64,000 nucleotides of DNA from Sedimentitalea nanhaiensis DSM 24252 (GTDB lineage: Bacteria; Pseudomonadota; Alphaproteobacteria; Rhodobacterales; Rhodobacteraceae): the NCBI RefSeq assembly GCF_000473225.1, contig NZ_KI421509.1:1326045-1390044 (forward strand). The letters are read 5' to 3'. The notes beneath the pieces are model-generated. The model ran no database searches, was not told where the DNA came from, and saw nothing but the letters and a program-made list of their open reading frames with translations. Each line of letters starts with the position of its first letter. The stretch's first letter is position 1. This document shows, piece by piece, positions 28,382-38,103 of this stretch. The translations under genes and the position numbers were made by a program.

Positions 28382-29152
28382 ATGTCTCTGTTACGAACAT
28401 TAGGAGCGTCTGCCGCGCTCACCCTGGCCGCAGGAGCGCTCTCCGCCGCCAGCCTCAGCTTCGAAGTTCTCGAAAGCCGGTTCTACGACGCTCAGGGCGG
28501 AAACGTCCGCATGATCGCCGACACCTTTGCCGCCGAGTCGAGAGTCCGCTGGGGGCAAGACGGGATCTTGATGAGCGAAACCTCGGGCTACAGCTACGAG
28601 AATCGCGTGACTCCGTTTCAGGAGAACGAAAATGACGTGTTCGCCATTGGCGCCTTCAGACATTTCAACAAGCCGATCAACCAGGGCACGTCGATTACCA
28701 GTGTGAACATGGCGATTCGTGGCCTCGTATCGATCGACGGCGGCACGGCGGTTGAACGCATCTTCGATTTCCAGATCGCCCACACCGAAACCCCCAACAG
28801 CGGGACCTGCGCCTTTGGCGGGGCAAACGGTCAGGGTGTGAACGCGAATGGATGCGCCGATCAGGTGGTCATCACCAGCACTGAGGATACCGACGTTTTC
28901 CAGATCGGCGATCAGACGTACACGCTCAACATTCTGGGCTTCGCGGCATCGAGGGCCGACGCCGAAGGCGGCCTGTTTGACAGCGCCTTCCTGTCGCCTG
29001 AGGGCGGCGTCAACCGGCGCATTCTGGCCGCATCCTTTCAGGTTGCCGATATCGCACCGGTTCCTGTCCCGGCATCGATCATGCTGACACTGAGCGGACT
29101 GGGCCTGTTAGGTGGCATGGGTGCCTACCGTCGTCGTCGCAAGGCGTCCTGA
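28382..29152 (+). CDS. exported protein with VPxPA-CTERM sorting signal
   Basis: 256-residue protein with a signal peptide (LGASAALTLAAGALSAA) and a C-terminal tripartite sorting signal: VPVPAS motif, a hydrophobic helix (IMLTLSGLGLLGGMGAY) and an arginine cluster (RRRRKAS). This matches the PEP/VPLPA-CTERM type proteins that exosortase/XrtD enzymes process to the cell surface or matrix. The middle part (SFEVLESRFYDAQG, two cysteines about 15 residues apart) is not recognised. The exosortase is not in this window. Confidence 0.8.
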   Translation: MSLLRTLGASAALTLAAGALSAASLSFEVLESRFYDAQGGNVRMIADTFAAESRVRWGQDGILMSETSGYSYENRVTPFQENENDVFAIGAFRHFNKPINQGTSITSVNMAIRGLVSIDGGTAVERIFDFQIAHTETPNSGTCAFGGANGQGVNANGCADQVVITSTEDTDVFQIGDQTYTLNILGFAASRADAEGGLFDSAFLSPEGGVNRRILAASFQVADIAPVPVPASIMLTLSGLGLLGGMGAYRRRRKAS

Positions 29153-29243
29153 TACCGGATCGATCCGTGGGCGCGCCTCCTGCGATGCCCGCGCCAAGCA
29201 TCGGCTGCTCTGGCAATGTCAGCGCGGCGGCTTGTTATACCTG

Positions 29244-29277
29244 CGATTGCGCCGATTCCATTGATCCGGCGCAATCG
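29244..29277 (+). terminator. strong hairpin after the CTERM gene
   Basis: Arms CGATTGCGCCG and CGGCGCAATCG form a perfect 11-bp stem around a 12-base loop. It lies 92 bases after the CTERM stop and 78 before the moaA ATG. No T-run follows, so it is only a possible terminator; an RNA control element for moaA is an alternative. Confidence 0.5.
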
Positions 29278-29354
29278 GGCACTCCACACCGGCCTGCCCG
29301 ACATTCATCACATGACCTCTTGCTGCCACGGCGGCCGCGCCTTACCTATGGGTC

Positions 29355-30362
29355 ATGACCGCCCCACTGATTGATCCCTTTGCCCGCGCCATCACCTATC
29401 TGCGCGTCTCTGTCACCGACCGGTGCGATTTCCGCTGTGTGTATTGCATGTCGGAAAACATGACCTTTCTGCCCAAGAAAGAGTTGCTGACCCTCGAAGA
29501 ACTGGATCGCATGTGCAGCACCTTCATTGGCATGGGGGTGGAAAAACTGCGCATCACCGGTGGCGAGCCTTTGGTGCGCAAGGGCATCATGACCTTCTTT
29601 GACACCATGTCGCGACATCTGGACAGCGGCGCGCTGCGCGAACTGACCCTGACCACCAATGGAAGCCAGTTGGAAAGATTCGCCGACGATCTCTACGCCG
29701 CAGGGGTACGGCGAGTGAATATATCGCTCGATACGCTGGATCAGGACAAATTCGCCGCCATCACGCGCTGGGGACGCCTGCCACAGGTGCTGCGCGGCAT
29801 CGATGCCGCGCAACGCGCCGGTTTGCGGATCAAGATCAACGCCGTCGCGCTCAAGGGGTTCAACGAACCCGAACTGCCCTCCATCACCCGGTGGTGCGCC
29901 GAACGGGACATGGATCTGACCTGGATCGAGGTCATGCCGATGGGCGATCTGGGCAACGAGGACCGCCTGGACCAGTATTGGTCGCTCGACGATGTGCGCG
30001 CGGAATATGCCAGATCCTATACCGTCACCGATCTGGCAGAACGCACCGGCGGGCCGGCGCGTTATGTGCGGCTGGAAGAAACCGGACAGAAAATCGGCTT
30101 TATCACGCCGCTGACCCATAATTTCTGCGAAAGCTGCAACCGCGTGCGCCTCACCTGCACCGGCGAGTTGTACATGTGCCTCGGACAAGAGGACATGGCC
30201 GACCTGCGCGCGCCCTTGCGGTCCCACCCAGACAGCGATGACGCGCTGCGCACCGCGATTCGGGACGCGATTTCGCGCAAACCCAAGGGCCATGATTTCG
30301 ACTATTCACGCCAGCGCGCAGACGGTCAGATGTCGCGCCACATGAGCCACACGGGCGGGTGA
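29355..30362 (+). CDS. moaA: GTP 3',8-cyclase (molybdenum cofactor biosynthesis protein A)
   Basis: Radical SAM enzyme that starts molybdenum cofactor synthesis from GTP. The N-terminal cluster motif [11 protein letters not shown] and the C-terminal cluster region [20 protein letters not shown] are present, and the protein ends in Gly-Gly, the conserved C-terminal tail of MoaA. Length 335 residues. Its stop overlaps the ATG of waaA, so the two may be co-translated although their functions are unrelated. Confidence 0.97.
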   Translation: MTAPLIDPFARAITYLRVSVTDRCDFRCVYCMSENMTFLPKKELLTLEELDRMCSTFIGMGVEKLRITGGEPLVRKGIMTFFDTMSRHLDSGALRELTLTTNGSQLERFADDLYAAGVRRVNISLDTLDQDKFAAITRWGRLPQVLRGIDAAQRAGLRIKINAVALKGFNEPELPSITRWCAERDMDLTWIEVMPMGDLGNEDRLDQYWSLDDVRAEYARSYTVTDLAERTGGPARYVRLEETGQKIGFITPLTHNFCESCNRVRLTCTGELYMCLGQEDMADLRAPLRSHPDSDDALRTAIRDAISRKPKGHDFDYSRQRADGQMSRHMSHTGG

Positions 30363-31669
30363 TGATCCGGCCAGGCGCGGCACCGACGGCGCTTTTTCAC
30401 CTCTATCGCGGGCTGGCGACCCTGATATCGCCACTGGCCTATCAGGTCGTCGCCCGCAAACTGCGCCGCCATCAGGTGTCGCCGCGCCGACTGCATGAAC
30501 GTCTGGGCAATGCCAGCGCAACGCGCCCGGTTGGGAACCTGATCTGGTTTCATGCCGCCAGTGTCGGCGAAAGCCTTTCGGTGCTGACCCTGATCGCCCG
30601 GATGGGCGAACGCCTGCCCAAGGCCGAATTCCTGATCACCAGCGGCACAGCCACCTCGGCGGCGCTGATTGCAAAACGAATGCCACCGCGCACCCGTCAC
30701 CAGTTTGCCCCGCTGGATGCGCCCGGTCCCGTCAAACGGTTCTACGATCACTGGCGGCCGAATGCCGGAATTTTTGTCGAAAGCGAACTTTGGCCGCTGA
30801 CCCTGACCGAGGGTCAGGCGCGCGGCGTTCCGCTGGCGCTTCTGAATGCGCGACTGTCAGCGAAAACCGTTCGCGGCTGGCAAAAAGCGCCCGAAACCGC
30901 CCGCTATGTACTGGATCAGTTCGACCTGATGCTGACCCAGAACGACGAGATCTCGGCCCGCCTGCTGACCATTGGTGCGGACCCTGCCCGCCTGCGCACC
31001 GGCACCAATCTCAAGGCGACTTCGGCCCCCCTGCCCGTGGATGTCGACACGTTGACCCGGTTACGCGCCGATCTGAACGGTCGCCCTGTCTGGGTCGCCA
31101 GCTCCACACATCCCGACGAGGAAGAGGTGGTTCTGGACGCCCACAAGCGCCTGTTGATCGATCGCCCTGACCTGCTGCTGCTGCTGGTGCCACGTCATCC
31201 GGAACGCGGCGATGCGGTGGCGGATCTGGTCACGCAGGCCGGAATGACGATGGCGCGGCGCACGTCACAGGACCGCATCACCCCGCAGGCCCAGGTTTAC
31301 CTGGCCGACACACTGGGCGAAACCGGCACCTGGTATGCGCTGACGCCACTGGTCTTTCTCGGTGGCTCGCTATTGCCAATCGGCGGACACAATCCCTATG
31401 AGGTCGCGCAGGCCGGTGCCACCGTGCTGACCGGCCCGCATGTCAGCAACTTCACCGAAACCTTCGCGCCGCTCATCGCCAGCGGCGGCGCGGTCGAAAT
31501 CCGCAACGCGGCGGAACTGGCCGCAGCCATCGACCACTTGCTGCGCGACCCCGCCGACCTGAAAGCCGCCTGCGCCGCCGCCACCGCCTTTGTCGGTCAG
31601 CAGCAAAGCAAGCTGGACGGGGTGATCGACAGCCTGTGCGACGGGCTCGGGCTGACCCCGGATGGCTGA
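30362..31669 (+). CDS. waaA: 3-deoxy-D-manno-octulosonic acid (Kdo) transferase
   Basis: Adds Kdo to lipid A at the inner membrane. A hydrophobic N-terminus is followed by the motif FHAASVGESLSVLTL, then FVESELWPLTLTEGQARGVP, VLVPRHPERGD and the nucleotide-sugar binding region GGHNPYEVAQAGATVLTGPH, all typical of WaaA. The ATG at 30362 gives 435 residues, a normal length, and lies on the moaA stop (TGATG). The next gene begins within the last 8 bases. Confidence 0.95.
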   Translation: MIRPGAAPTALFHLYRGLATLISPLAYQVVARKLRRHQVSPRRLHERLGNASATRPVGNLIWFHAASVGESLSVLTLIARMGERLPKAEFLITSGTATSAALIAKRMPPRTRHQFAPLDAPGPVKRFYDHWRPNAGIFVESELWPLTLTEGQARGVPLALLNARLSAKTVRGWQKAPETARYVLDQFDLMLTQNDEISARLLTIGADPARLRTGTNLKATSAPLPVDVDTLTRLRADLNGRPVWVASSTHPDEEEVVLDAHKRLLIDRPDLLLLLVPRHPERGDAVADLVTQAGMTMARRTSQDRITPQAQVYLADTLGETGTWYALTPLVFLGGSLLPIGGHNPYEVAQAGATVLTGPHVSNFTETFAPLIASGGAVEIRNAAELAAAIDHLLRDPADLKAACAAATAFVGQQQSKLDGVIDSLCDGLGLTPDG

Positions 31670-32729
31670 GCTGTTCGTCACCAATTTCAACCCGCGCTTC
31701 ACCGGGGTTTCGGCCACCGCCGCCAACGTGATCCGGCAGCAGATGCAGCACCATGATCTGCGGCTGGTGGGCCACGCCCTGCCCGGCTGTCCCGATCCGA
31801 TCACCGTGGCGCAGGCCCGCCGGGAATCGCGCAGCAGTGCCAAACTTCCGTTTGCCATCTGGCACGTCCGGCGAAACCCGGAAATGCGCACCGCCATCTG
31901 GGCCCGCGATGTCCTGCGCCTGCCGATCCGTGTTGTGTTCACCTCGGCCGCACAACGGCGGCACTCGGCCTATCCGCGCTGGTTGATTTCACGAATGGAT
32001 GCGGTAATCGCCACCACCGACAAGGCCGCCGAACACGTGCCTCATGTGCACGCCGTGGTGCCCCACGGCGTCGATACCGCCCTCTTCACCCCGGCGCCCA
32101 ACCGCGCCGTCGCCTGGGCCGCACTGGGATATGGCGGCGACATCGGCATCGCAACCGTGGGCCGGATCCGCCCGGAGAAAGGCACCGATCTGTTCGTGCA
32201 GGCGATGCTGCGCCTGCTACCGGATCTGCCCGGCGCAACCGCCCTGGTGCTGGGCCGGGCCGCGCGGGAACATCAGGGGTTCCAGCATGACCTTCAGGAC
32301 CTGATCGCTCGGGCCGGGCTGACACACCGCATCCTTTTTCCCGGCGAGGTTCCCGCCGCCGAGCTGCCCGCCCTGATACGCGGCCTGTCGCTGGCGATGC
32401 AACTGCCCCGCTACGAAGGCTATGGCATGGTGCCGCTCGAAGCCATGGCCAGCGGTGTGCCCTTTGTCGGCAGCGAAGCGGGATATTACCGCGCCTTCTC
32501 GGCGCAGGGACGCAGCGGAACCATCGTGCAGCAAGACGCACCCGCCGATGCAGCCCGGGCCGCGCACGCAATCCTGACCGACCCGGGGCGCCACGCGACG
32601 ATGGCGGCAGCCGCCCGCACCATCGCCTCCGCCGATTTCAGCGCCGCCAGCGAGGCCGCCGGCATCGAAGACGTCTACCGACACCTCTGGCAGAGGAGCG
32701 ACCTGCCCCCTGGTCGTCCCTCAATCTGA
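31662..32729 (+). CDS. glycosyltransferase family 4 (probably lipopolysaccharide core)
   Basis: GT-B fold glycosyltransferase of 355 residues. The segment GRIRPEKGTDLFVQAM, then PRYEGYGMVPLEAMASGVPFVGS carries the family motif for nucleotide-sugar binding (E-x7-E). Overlap with waaA suggests that it builds the LPS core, similar to the core mannosyltransferases of other alphaproteobacteria, but the sugar and acceptor are inferred from context only. Confidence 0.85.
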   Translation: MAELFVTNFNPRFTGVSATAANVIRQQMQHHDLRLVGHALPGCPDPITVAQARRESRSSAKLPFAIWHVRRNPEMRTAIWARDVLRLPIRVVFTSAAQRRHSAYPRWLISRMDAVIATTDKAAEHVPHVHAVVPHGVDTALFTPAPNRAVAWAALGYGGDIGIATVGRIRPEKGTDLFVQAMLRLLPDLPGATALVLGRAAREHQGFQHDLQDLIARAGLTHRILFPGEVPAAELPALIRGLSLAMQLPRYEGYGMVPLEAMASGVPFVGSEAGYYRAFSAQGRSGTIVQQDAPADAARAAHAILTDPGRHATMAAAARTIASADFSAASEAAGIEDVYRHLWQRSDLPPGRPSI

Positions 32730-32910
32730 TGTAGAGTCTGCCCGACATTTGCACTGCTCTCCAACCTTGGAGCGCCGGAATCTGGATTTTTCCTGCTCTG
32801 TCCCGATGACGCGCCGGTGACGCCATCGGGATCGCGCATGGCGACCGGAGCCGTCGCTGTCGGTTCGCCGTGCTCGGCGCTGCCCCGGCGGTGTGTTGGG
32901 TGCCCCCCGA

Positions 32911-33720
32911 TCACAGGCTTCCGCTGATCGCTCCTGCGGCCTCGATCGCCACCGGGGCCGCCTGTCGCACGAAATCCTCCCGCGTCCATTCCGACAGCGA
33001 TCCCGCGACATGGATCGCGCCCAGGGGCAAGCCGTCGCGATCGGTGACCGCAACGCCAATGGCGATTTCTCCTTGCGCAAATTCATTGACAATGACCGCA
33101 AATCCATCCCGGCCGGCCTGATCTACCAGAGACAGAATTGCGTCGGGATCAGTCTCGGTTTGCGAGGTGTATTTATCTAGAGAAGAGCGCGCCAGGATGG
33201 CCCGCGCCTCTTCTTTGGGCAGGGTCGACAGAACCGCGCGCCCGCCGGCAGTGCAATAGCTCGGGACACTGTGGCCGACCAGGCTGGCATAGAAGGTTTC
33301 GCGCTTGCTTTGCATCCGGAGGGCGTAGATCAGTCGCGTCTCGTCATAAAGGCTAAAGTCGACGCGCTCGGGTATGGTCTTGCGCAGCTCGAGCAGGACC
33401 GGCGTCGCTTGCTGTATCACGGGATCGAGCCGCAGCACGTCCAGCGTATGATCGAGCAACCGGATTCCGGGAAGATAACCGCGATCATCCGCGCTGCGGC
33501 GGACGTAACCGAGCCTGAGCAACGTGTGGATCAGCCGCTGCGCAGCCGAACGGTTGATCTGCCCGCGCCTGGCGATCTCAGACAGGCTGAGGGGGCCGTT
33601 TGCCTGGTGAAAGGCACTGAGCACCTGCATGGCACGACCTGCCGCTCGCACAAAAAGACGATCATCGTCTGCCTGAAAATCGGGCGGTCTTGGCGGATCG
33701 GCACGAAGAATGCTGGCCAT
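32911..33720 (-). CDS. IclR-family transcriptional regulator
   Basis: 269 residues. The N-terminal helix-turn-helix reads AMQVLSAFHQANGPLSLSEIA and then RSAAQRLIHTLLRLGYV, and the C-terminal effector domain begins near LLELRKTIPERVDFSLY. It is divergent from the M81 peptidase/ABC cluster, whose expression it probably controls. The last 180 bases before it (32730-32910) hold no gene that I can support. Confidence 0.9.
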   Translation of the reverse strand: MASILRADPPRPPDFQADDDRLFVRAAGRAMQVLSAFHQANGPLSLSEIARRGQINRSAAQRLIHTLLRLGYVRRSADDRGYLPGIRLLDHTLDVLRLDPVIQQATPVLLELRKTIPERVDFSLYDETRLIYALRMQSKRETFYASLVGHSVPSYCTAGGRAVLSTLPKEEARAILARSSLDKYTSQTETDPDAILSLVDQAGRDGFAVIVNEFAQGEIAIGVAVTDRDGLPLGAIHVAGSLSEWTREDFVRQAAPVAIEAAGAISGSL

Positions 33721-33759
33721 TGAAATCTCCTGTTGACGAATCCTGAGAGCGGTAACTAC

Positions 33760-33774
33760 GATTGACCTGCAATC
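33760..33774. promoter_or_regulatory. possible operator between IclR gene and the peptide cluster
   Basis: GATTG and CAATC form an inverted repeat with a 5-base spacer inside the 132-base divergent gap. IclR regulators often bind such short palindromes near their own gene, but this one is only 5+5 bases, so chance is quite possible. Confidence 0.3.
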
Positions 33775-33852
33775 AATCTGTATCGCCTGTCAATACACAA
33801 GGAATGATCTTCTGTCTTTCTGCACAAGTTTGAGAACGCATAGGAGCATGGT

Positions 33853-35460
33853 GTGAAAGATAAGCATGCATCGAGGGTCGCCCTGGCCGGCTTTCTTCAC
33901 GAAACCAATACTTTTGCCCCGTCGCGGGCGGATCTCGCGGCATTCCGTGTCGGCGGTGGCTATGTCCCGATGGTTCGCGGCCGCCAGATGACCGAGGCGT
34001 TCCGCAGCGTGAATTTGGGGATGTCGGGCGCGTTCTCCGTGGCCGATGCGCTTGGCTGGGATGTGGTGCCGGTCCTGTGGGCCGGGGCAATCCCCTCGGC
34101 CCACGTGACCCGCGACGCCTACGAGCAGATTGCGTCAGAGATCGTGGCCGGTATCCGTGCGGCCGGGCCGCTGGACGGTGTTTTTCTCGATCTGCACGGT
34201 GCCATGGTCGCCGAACATCTGGACGATGGCGAAGGTGAGCTTGTACGCCGGGTACGCGCCGTTGTGGGCATGGACGTACCGATCGCGGCGGCGCTCGATC
34301 TGCACGGCAATATCTCCGAGGAATTTGTCGATCTCGTCGATGTGTTGGTGGGCTTTCGCACCTATCCACACATAGACATGGCGGCGACGGGTGCCACGGC
34401 GGCGCGTTTGCTGGACGGGATAATGACAACCGGCATCCGGCCAGCCAAAGCCTTCCGCCGTATGTCCTATCTTGTACCGATCCCATTTCAGTCCACCGAC
34501 CTGACACCTGCCGATCGCCTCTACGCCGAACTTGCTTCCGACGAAACAAGGGGCGCACTTTCGGCGTCGCTCTTCATGGGGTTTCCAGCAGCGGACATTC
34601 CCGATTGCGGCCCGACGGCCATCGCCTTTGCCGAAACACAGGCGTCGGCAGACCGTGCCGCAGACCGCATCGCCGCAGCATATGAATCGGCAGAGGCAGA
34701 GTTTGACGGTGCAACCTACACCGCTGCCGACGCCGTGGCAGAGGCCGCACGGCTGGCGGCTTCAACCGGCAATGGGCCGGTGGTCATCGCCGACACGCAG
34801 GACAACCCCGGAGCAGGCGGCGTTTCCGCTACGACGGGGATGCTGCGTGCGCTCATCGATGCGCAGGTGCGCAACGCCGCCATCGGCTTGATCGTCGATC
34901 CGGAGGCCGCTCGGACAGCACATAGGGCCGGAAAAGGCGCCATCGTGCGTATTCGCATCGGTGGCCATCCCGGCGTGCCCGGTGACTCGCCACTCGAAAC
35001 CGAGGCCCTCGTAGAGAACCTGTCGGACGGAACACTGCACGCCACCGGCCCGTATTACGGCGGCACGCGGTTGGACCTCGGCCTGTCGGCCTGCCTATGC
35101 ATCGGTGGCGTCCGGGTGGTCGTTACCAGCGGGATCGCACAAATGGCCGACCGCGAAATGTTCCGCTTTGTCGGAATCGTTCCCGAAGAACAGGCAATTC
35201 TCGTGGTCAAGAGCTCCACCCATTTCCGGGCCGACTTCGCGCCGATTGCGCGTGCCATTCTTGTGGCGCGCGCGCCTGGCCCGATGCCGCTCGACCCAGC
35301 CGACCTGCCGTTCACGCGGGTGCGGTCGGATCTGCGGCTGTCCCCCGAGGGCCCCTTTTTCGGGGCTGCGCGTGCCGACTCGGCACGTCCCGATCGCGGC
35401 GGTGCACCCGCCACGGTCCAACATCGTAACGCCAACCAACATGGGAAATACACATGCTGA
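33853..35460 (+). CDS. M81-family metallopeptidase (MlrC-like)
   Basis: 535-residue protein of the M81 family, the group of microcystin-degrading MlrC. The N-terminal AGFLHETNTFAPSRADL, the GVFLDLHGAMVAEHLDDGEG segment and GNISEEFVDLVDVLVGFRTYPHID hold the expected metal-binding aspartate and histidines (FLDLHGAM; RTYPHID). Most M81 members act on linearised peptides or unknown substrates. The start is GTG at 33853, with AGGAG 7 bases before it. The gene overlaps the next one by 7 bases and heads a likely operon. Confidence 0.88.
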   Translation: MKDKHASRVALAGFLHETNTFAPSRADLAAFRVGGGYVPMVRGRQMTEAFRSVNLGMSGAFSVADALGWDVVPVLWAGAIPSAHVTRDAYEQIASEIVAGIRAAGPLDGVFLDLHGAMVAEHLDDGEGELVRRVRAVVGMDVPIAAALDLHGNISEEFVDLVDVLVGFRTYPHIDMAATGATAARLLDGIMTTGIRPAKAFRRMSYLVPIPFQSTDLTPADRLYAELASDETRGALSASLFMGFPAADIPDCGPTAIAFAETQASADRAADRIAAAYESAEAEFDGATYTAADAVAEAARLAASTGNGPVVIADTQDNPGAGGVSATTGMLRALIDAQVRNAAIGLIVDPEAARTAHRAGKGAIVRIRIGGHPGVPGDSPLETEALVENLSDGTLHATGPYYGGTRLDLGLSACLCIGGVRVVVTSGIAQMADREMFRFVGIVPEEQAILVVKSSTHFRADFAPIARAILVARAPGPMPLDPADLPFTRVRSDLRLSPEGPFFGAARADSARPDRGGAPATVQHRNANQHGKYTC

Positions 35461-37064
35461 CTATGAGATCCGCTCTGAAAGACGCCCGCGGCCTTGCTGC
35501 GGCGCTATTGACGGGGACCGCGCTGCTCGCGCCCGGCAGCCTTCTGGCCCAGGAGGATGAAACCACCATTACCGCCGTAATGCATTCCGGCCTGCGTGTT
35601 TTGGACCCTGTTATCACGACCGCGCACATCACCCGAAATCACGGATACATGATTTATGACGTGCTCACCGCTGTGGACGCCGACTTCAAGCCGCAGCCGC
35701 AGATGGCCGATTGGGAAATTTCCGAAGACAACCGGACCTACACATTTACCCTGCGCGAGGGGCTGAAATTCCACGATGGCGCGCCTGTCACCGGCGCGGA
35801 TGTCGTCGCCTCACTGAAACGTTGGGGCAAGCGCGATTCAGGCGGTCAACTGATCTTTGACGTGACCGCAAGCCTTCAATCGCCCGACGACAAAACCGTC
35901 GTCTGGACCCTGACCGAACCCTTTGCCCCTTTGCTGGACGTGATTTCCAAACAATCCGCCGTACCGCCTTTCATCATGCCCGCGCGGGTGGCCGAAACCT
36001 CTGCGGATGAGACGATCACGGAATATGTCGGCTCCGGCCCCTTCGTATTCAACGAAGAAGAGTACGAACCCGGCGTGAACGTCACCTATGAAAAGTTCGA
36101 CGACTATGTCCCGCGTGACGAACCCGCCTCCTGGATGGCCGGTGGCAAAGTCGTGAATGTCGACCGGGTCGTCTGGACGACGATGCCCGACGCGCTGACC
36201 GCGATCAATGCGCTGTCGGCCGGCGAGATCGACTACCTCGAGCAAGTGCAGATCGATCTGCTGCCAATTCTCGAAAGCAACCCGGACGTCACCGTAGAAA
36301 CCCGCGATGAACTCGGCTACGTGACCATCGGTCGCCCCAACCACCTGCTCCCGCCCTTTGACAACAAGCTGATCCGCCAGGCTGCAATGGCCGCATTGGA
36401 TCAGGAATCCATGCTGGCCACGATGCAAGGCGATCCGGCCTACTATAACGTTTGCGGTGCGATCTTTGGCTGCGCGACACCATTGGGTAACGAAGCGGGT
36501 TCCGAGATCCTGACCGGCGGCGCAAACATCGAGAAGGCCAAGGCGCTGCTGGAAGAGGCGGGCTATGATGGGACACCCATCGTGCTGATGGCGCCGACGG
36601 ATGTGACCAGCCTGATCAACCAGCCGGTTGTGGCTGCGCAGGCCCTGCGAGAGGCGGGATTCGAAGTTGATATGCAGTCGATGGACTGGCAGTCGCTCGT
36701 GCAGCGCCGCGCCCAACAGAACCCGGTCGCCGAAGGCGGGTGGAACATGTTCTTCACCAACTGGATGGTGCCTGAAATCTCGGATCCCCTGATCAACGTG
36801 ATGGTCAACGGCCGTGGCGATGACGCCTGGTTCGGCTGGCCGACGGATCCCAGGGTCGAAGAGCTGCGCGCAGCATTTGTTGCGGCCAAAGACGACGCCT
36901 CGCGGAATGAGATCGCAGTGCAGATCCAGGAACATGTGATGGACAACGTGAACTACATCATGATGGGCGAATACCTGATCCCGCAAGCACGGCGCACCGC
37001 GATCAGGAACATGATCCCATCGCCGGTCCCGGTGTTCTGGAACATTACCAAAGCGGCCGAGTGA
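35454..37064 (+). CDS. ABC transporter substrate-binding protein, dipeptide/oligopeptide type (family 5)
   Basis: 536-residue periplasmic binding protein with a signal peptide (GLAAALLTGTALLAPGSLLA, cleavage near AQ-ED). The SBP_bac_5 fold is recognised by YDVLTAVDADFKPQPQMADW, TFTLREGLKFHDGAPVTGADV and the later KAKALLEEAGYDGTPIVL. It should bind peptides or similar compounds for the permeases encoded next. A hairpin after the stop (37074-37087) may limit read-through to the permease genes. Confidence 0.92.
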   Translation: MLTMRSALKDARGLAAALLTGTALLAPGSLLAQEDETTITAVMHSGLRVLDPVITTAHITRNHGYMIYDVLTAVDADFKPQPQMADWEISEDNRTYTFTLREGLKFHDGAPVTGADVVASLKRWGKRDSGGQLIFDVTASLQSPDDKTVVWTLTEPFAPLLDVISKQSAVPPFIMPARVAETSADETITEYVGSGPFVFNEEEYEPGVNVTYEKFDDYVPRDEPASWMAGGKVVNVDRVVWTTMPDALTAINALSAGEIDYLEQVQIDLLPILESNPDVTVETRDELGYVTIGRPNHLLPPFDNKLIRQAAMAALDQESMLATMQGDPAYYNVCGAIFGCATPLGNEAGSEILTGGANIEKAKALLEEAGYDGTPIVLMAPTDVTSLINQPVVAAQALREAGFEVDMQSMDWQSLVQRRAQQNPVAEGGWNMFFTNWMVPEISDPLINVMVNGRGDDAWFGWPTDPRVEELRAAFVAAKDDASRNEIAVQIQEHVMDNVNYIMMGEYLIPQARRTAIRNMIPSPVPVFWNITKAAE

Positions 37065-37073
37065 TCCGCCCGG

Positions 37074-37087
37074 AGGGCGCGCGCCCT
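37074..37087 (+). terminator. perfect 14-bp palindrome after the binding-protein gene
   Basis: AGGGCGCGCGCCCT is a perfect palindrome that would fold into a short GC-rich hairpin 10 bases after the stop codon. There is no T-run, so full termination is unlikely. Such hairpins often raise the level of binding-protein transcript relative to permease genes downstream. Confidence 0.45.
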
Positions 37088-37160
37088 GCGCGCTCTCCAT
37101 CTCCAGAGGCCGCCCTCGCTCGCTTGAACTCCCCGTTTCGCCACAAGGAAGACCCGGAAC

Positions 37161-38102
37161 ATGTTCGTCTATATCCTGAAACGCGTGCTGGCCACGATCC
37201 CAGTCATGCTGATCGTCGCGATCTTCGTGTTTCTGCTCTTGCGCCTCACACCCGGAGACCCCGCCGCCATTCTGGCTGGCGATGCCGCAACCCCGGCACA
37301 GCTGGACCGCATTCGGGAACGTCTCGGCCTTAATGATCCGCTCCTGACACAGTTCTTCACCTGGATGGGCCAATTGGCGCGCGGCGATCTGGGCGTGTCG
37401 CTGCTCTCCAACACATCTGTTGCCGGGATGGTGGCGGACCGGCTGGGACCGACCATCAACATCGCGCTGATGACGATTGTCATTTCCGTCGCGTTGGCCG
37501 TTCCGATGGGCGTGATCGCCGCGTGGCGTCACCGCACCTGGGTTGACTTCTTGGTCATGTCCTTCTCGGTGCTCGGCTTCTCCGTTCCGGTTTTTGTCAT
37601 CGGTTACATCCTGATCCAGATTTTCGCGATCGAGCTCCGCTGGGTGCCGGTGCAGGGCTACAAGGATCCCTCGGAGGGGTTCGGTGCCTTCTTCAGCCGC
37701 GCGATCCTGCCCTCGCTGACGCTGGCAACCATCTACATCGCGCTGATCGCACGGATGACACGCGCCTCGATGCTGGAAGTGCTCGGCGAGGATTACATCC
37801 GCACTGCCCGCGCCAAAGGTGTCCGCGAAAACGTCGTGCTATTTCGACATGCGCTGCGCAATGCCGCCGTGCCGATCCTGACGATCATCGGCACCGGTTT
37901 CGCGCTTCTGATCTCCGGCGTGGTGGTGACGGAAAGCGTGTTCAACATCCCCGGCATCGGGCGGCTTACCGTTGATGCGATCCTTGCGCGAGACTACCCG
38001 GTTATCCAGGCGATGATCCTGCTGACCGCCGGTATCTACGTCTTCGTCAACCTCTTAGTTGACGTTTCCTATTCCCTCTTCGATCCAAGGATCCGGTACT
38101 GA
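37161..38102 (+). CDS. ABC transporter permease, DppB type
   Basis: 313-residue integral membrane protein with the N-terminal FVYILKRVLATIPVMLIVAI helix, the LLLRLTPGDPAAILAGDAA segment and the EAA loop (VLGEDYIRTARAKGV) that contacts the ATPase. All match the first permease of peptide/nickel ABC importers. It follows the binding protein after about 96 bases and precedes the second permease. Confidence 0.93.
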   Translation: MFVYILKRVLATIPVMLIVAIFVFLLLRLTPGDPAAILAGDAATPAQLDRIRERLGLNDPLLTQFFTWMGQLARGDLGVSLLSNTSVAGMVADRLGPTINIALMTIVISVALAVPMGVIAAWRHRTWVDFLVMSFSVLGFSVPVFVIGYILIQIFAIELRWVPVQGYKDPSEGFGAFFSRAILPSLTLATIYIALIARMTRASMLEVLGEDYIRTARAKGVRENVVLFRHALRNAAVPILTIIGTGFALLISGVVVTESVFNIPGIGRLTVDAILARDYPVIQAMILLTAGIYVFVNLLVDVSYSLFDPRIRY

Positions 38103-38103
38103 C

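Noticed and set aside
29244-29277. A molybdenum-cofactor riboswitch upstream of moaA
   Set aside because: The hairpin is a single simple stem. The multi-stem architecture of the known Moco riboswitch was not seen.
33860-35460. Interpretation of the M81 gene as a microcystin-degradation (mlr) cluster
   Set aside because: No mlrA, mlrB or mlrD genes are present, and M81 proteins are widespread in bacteria that do not degrade microcystin.
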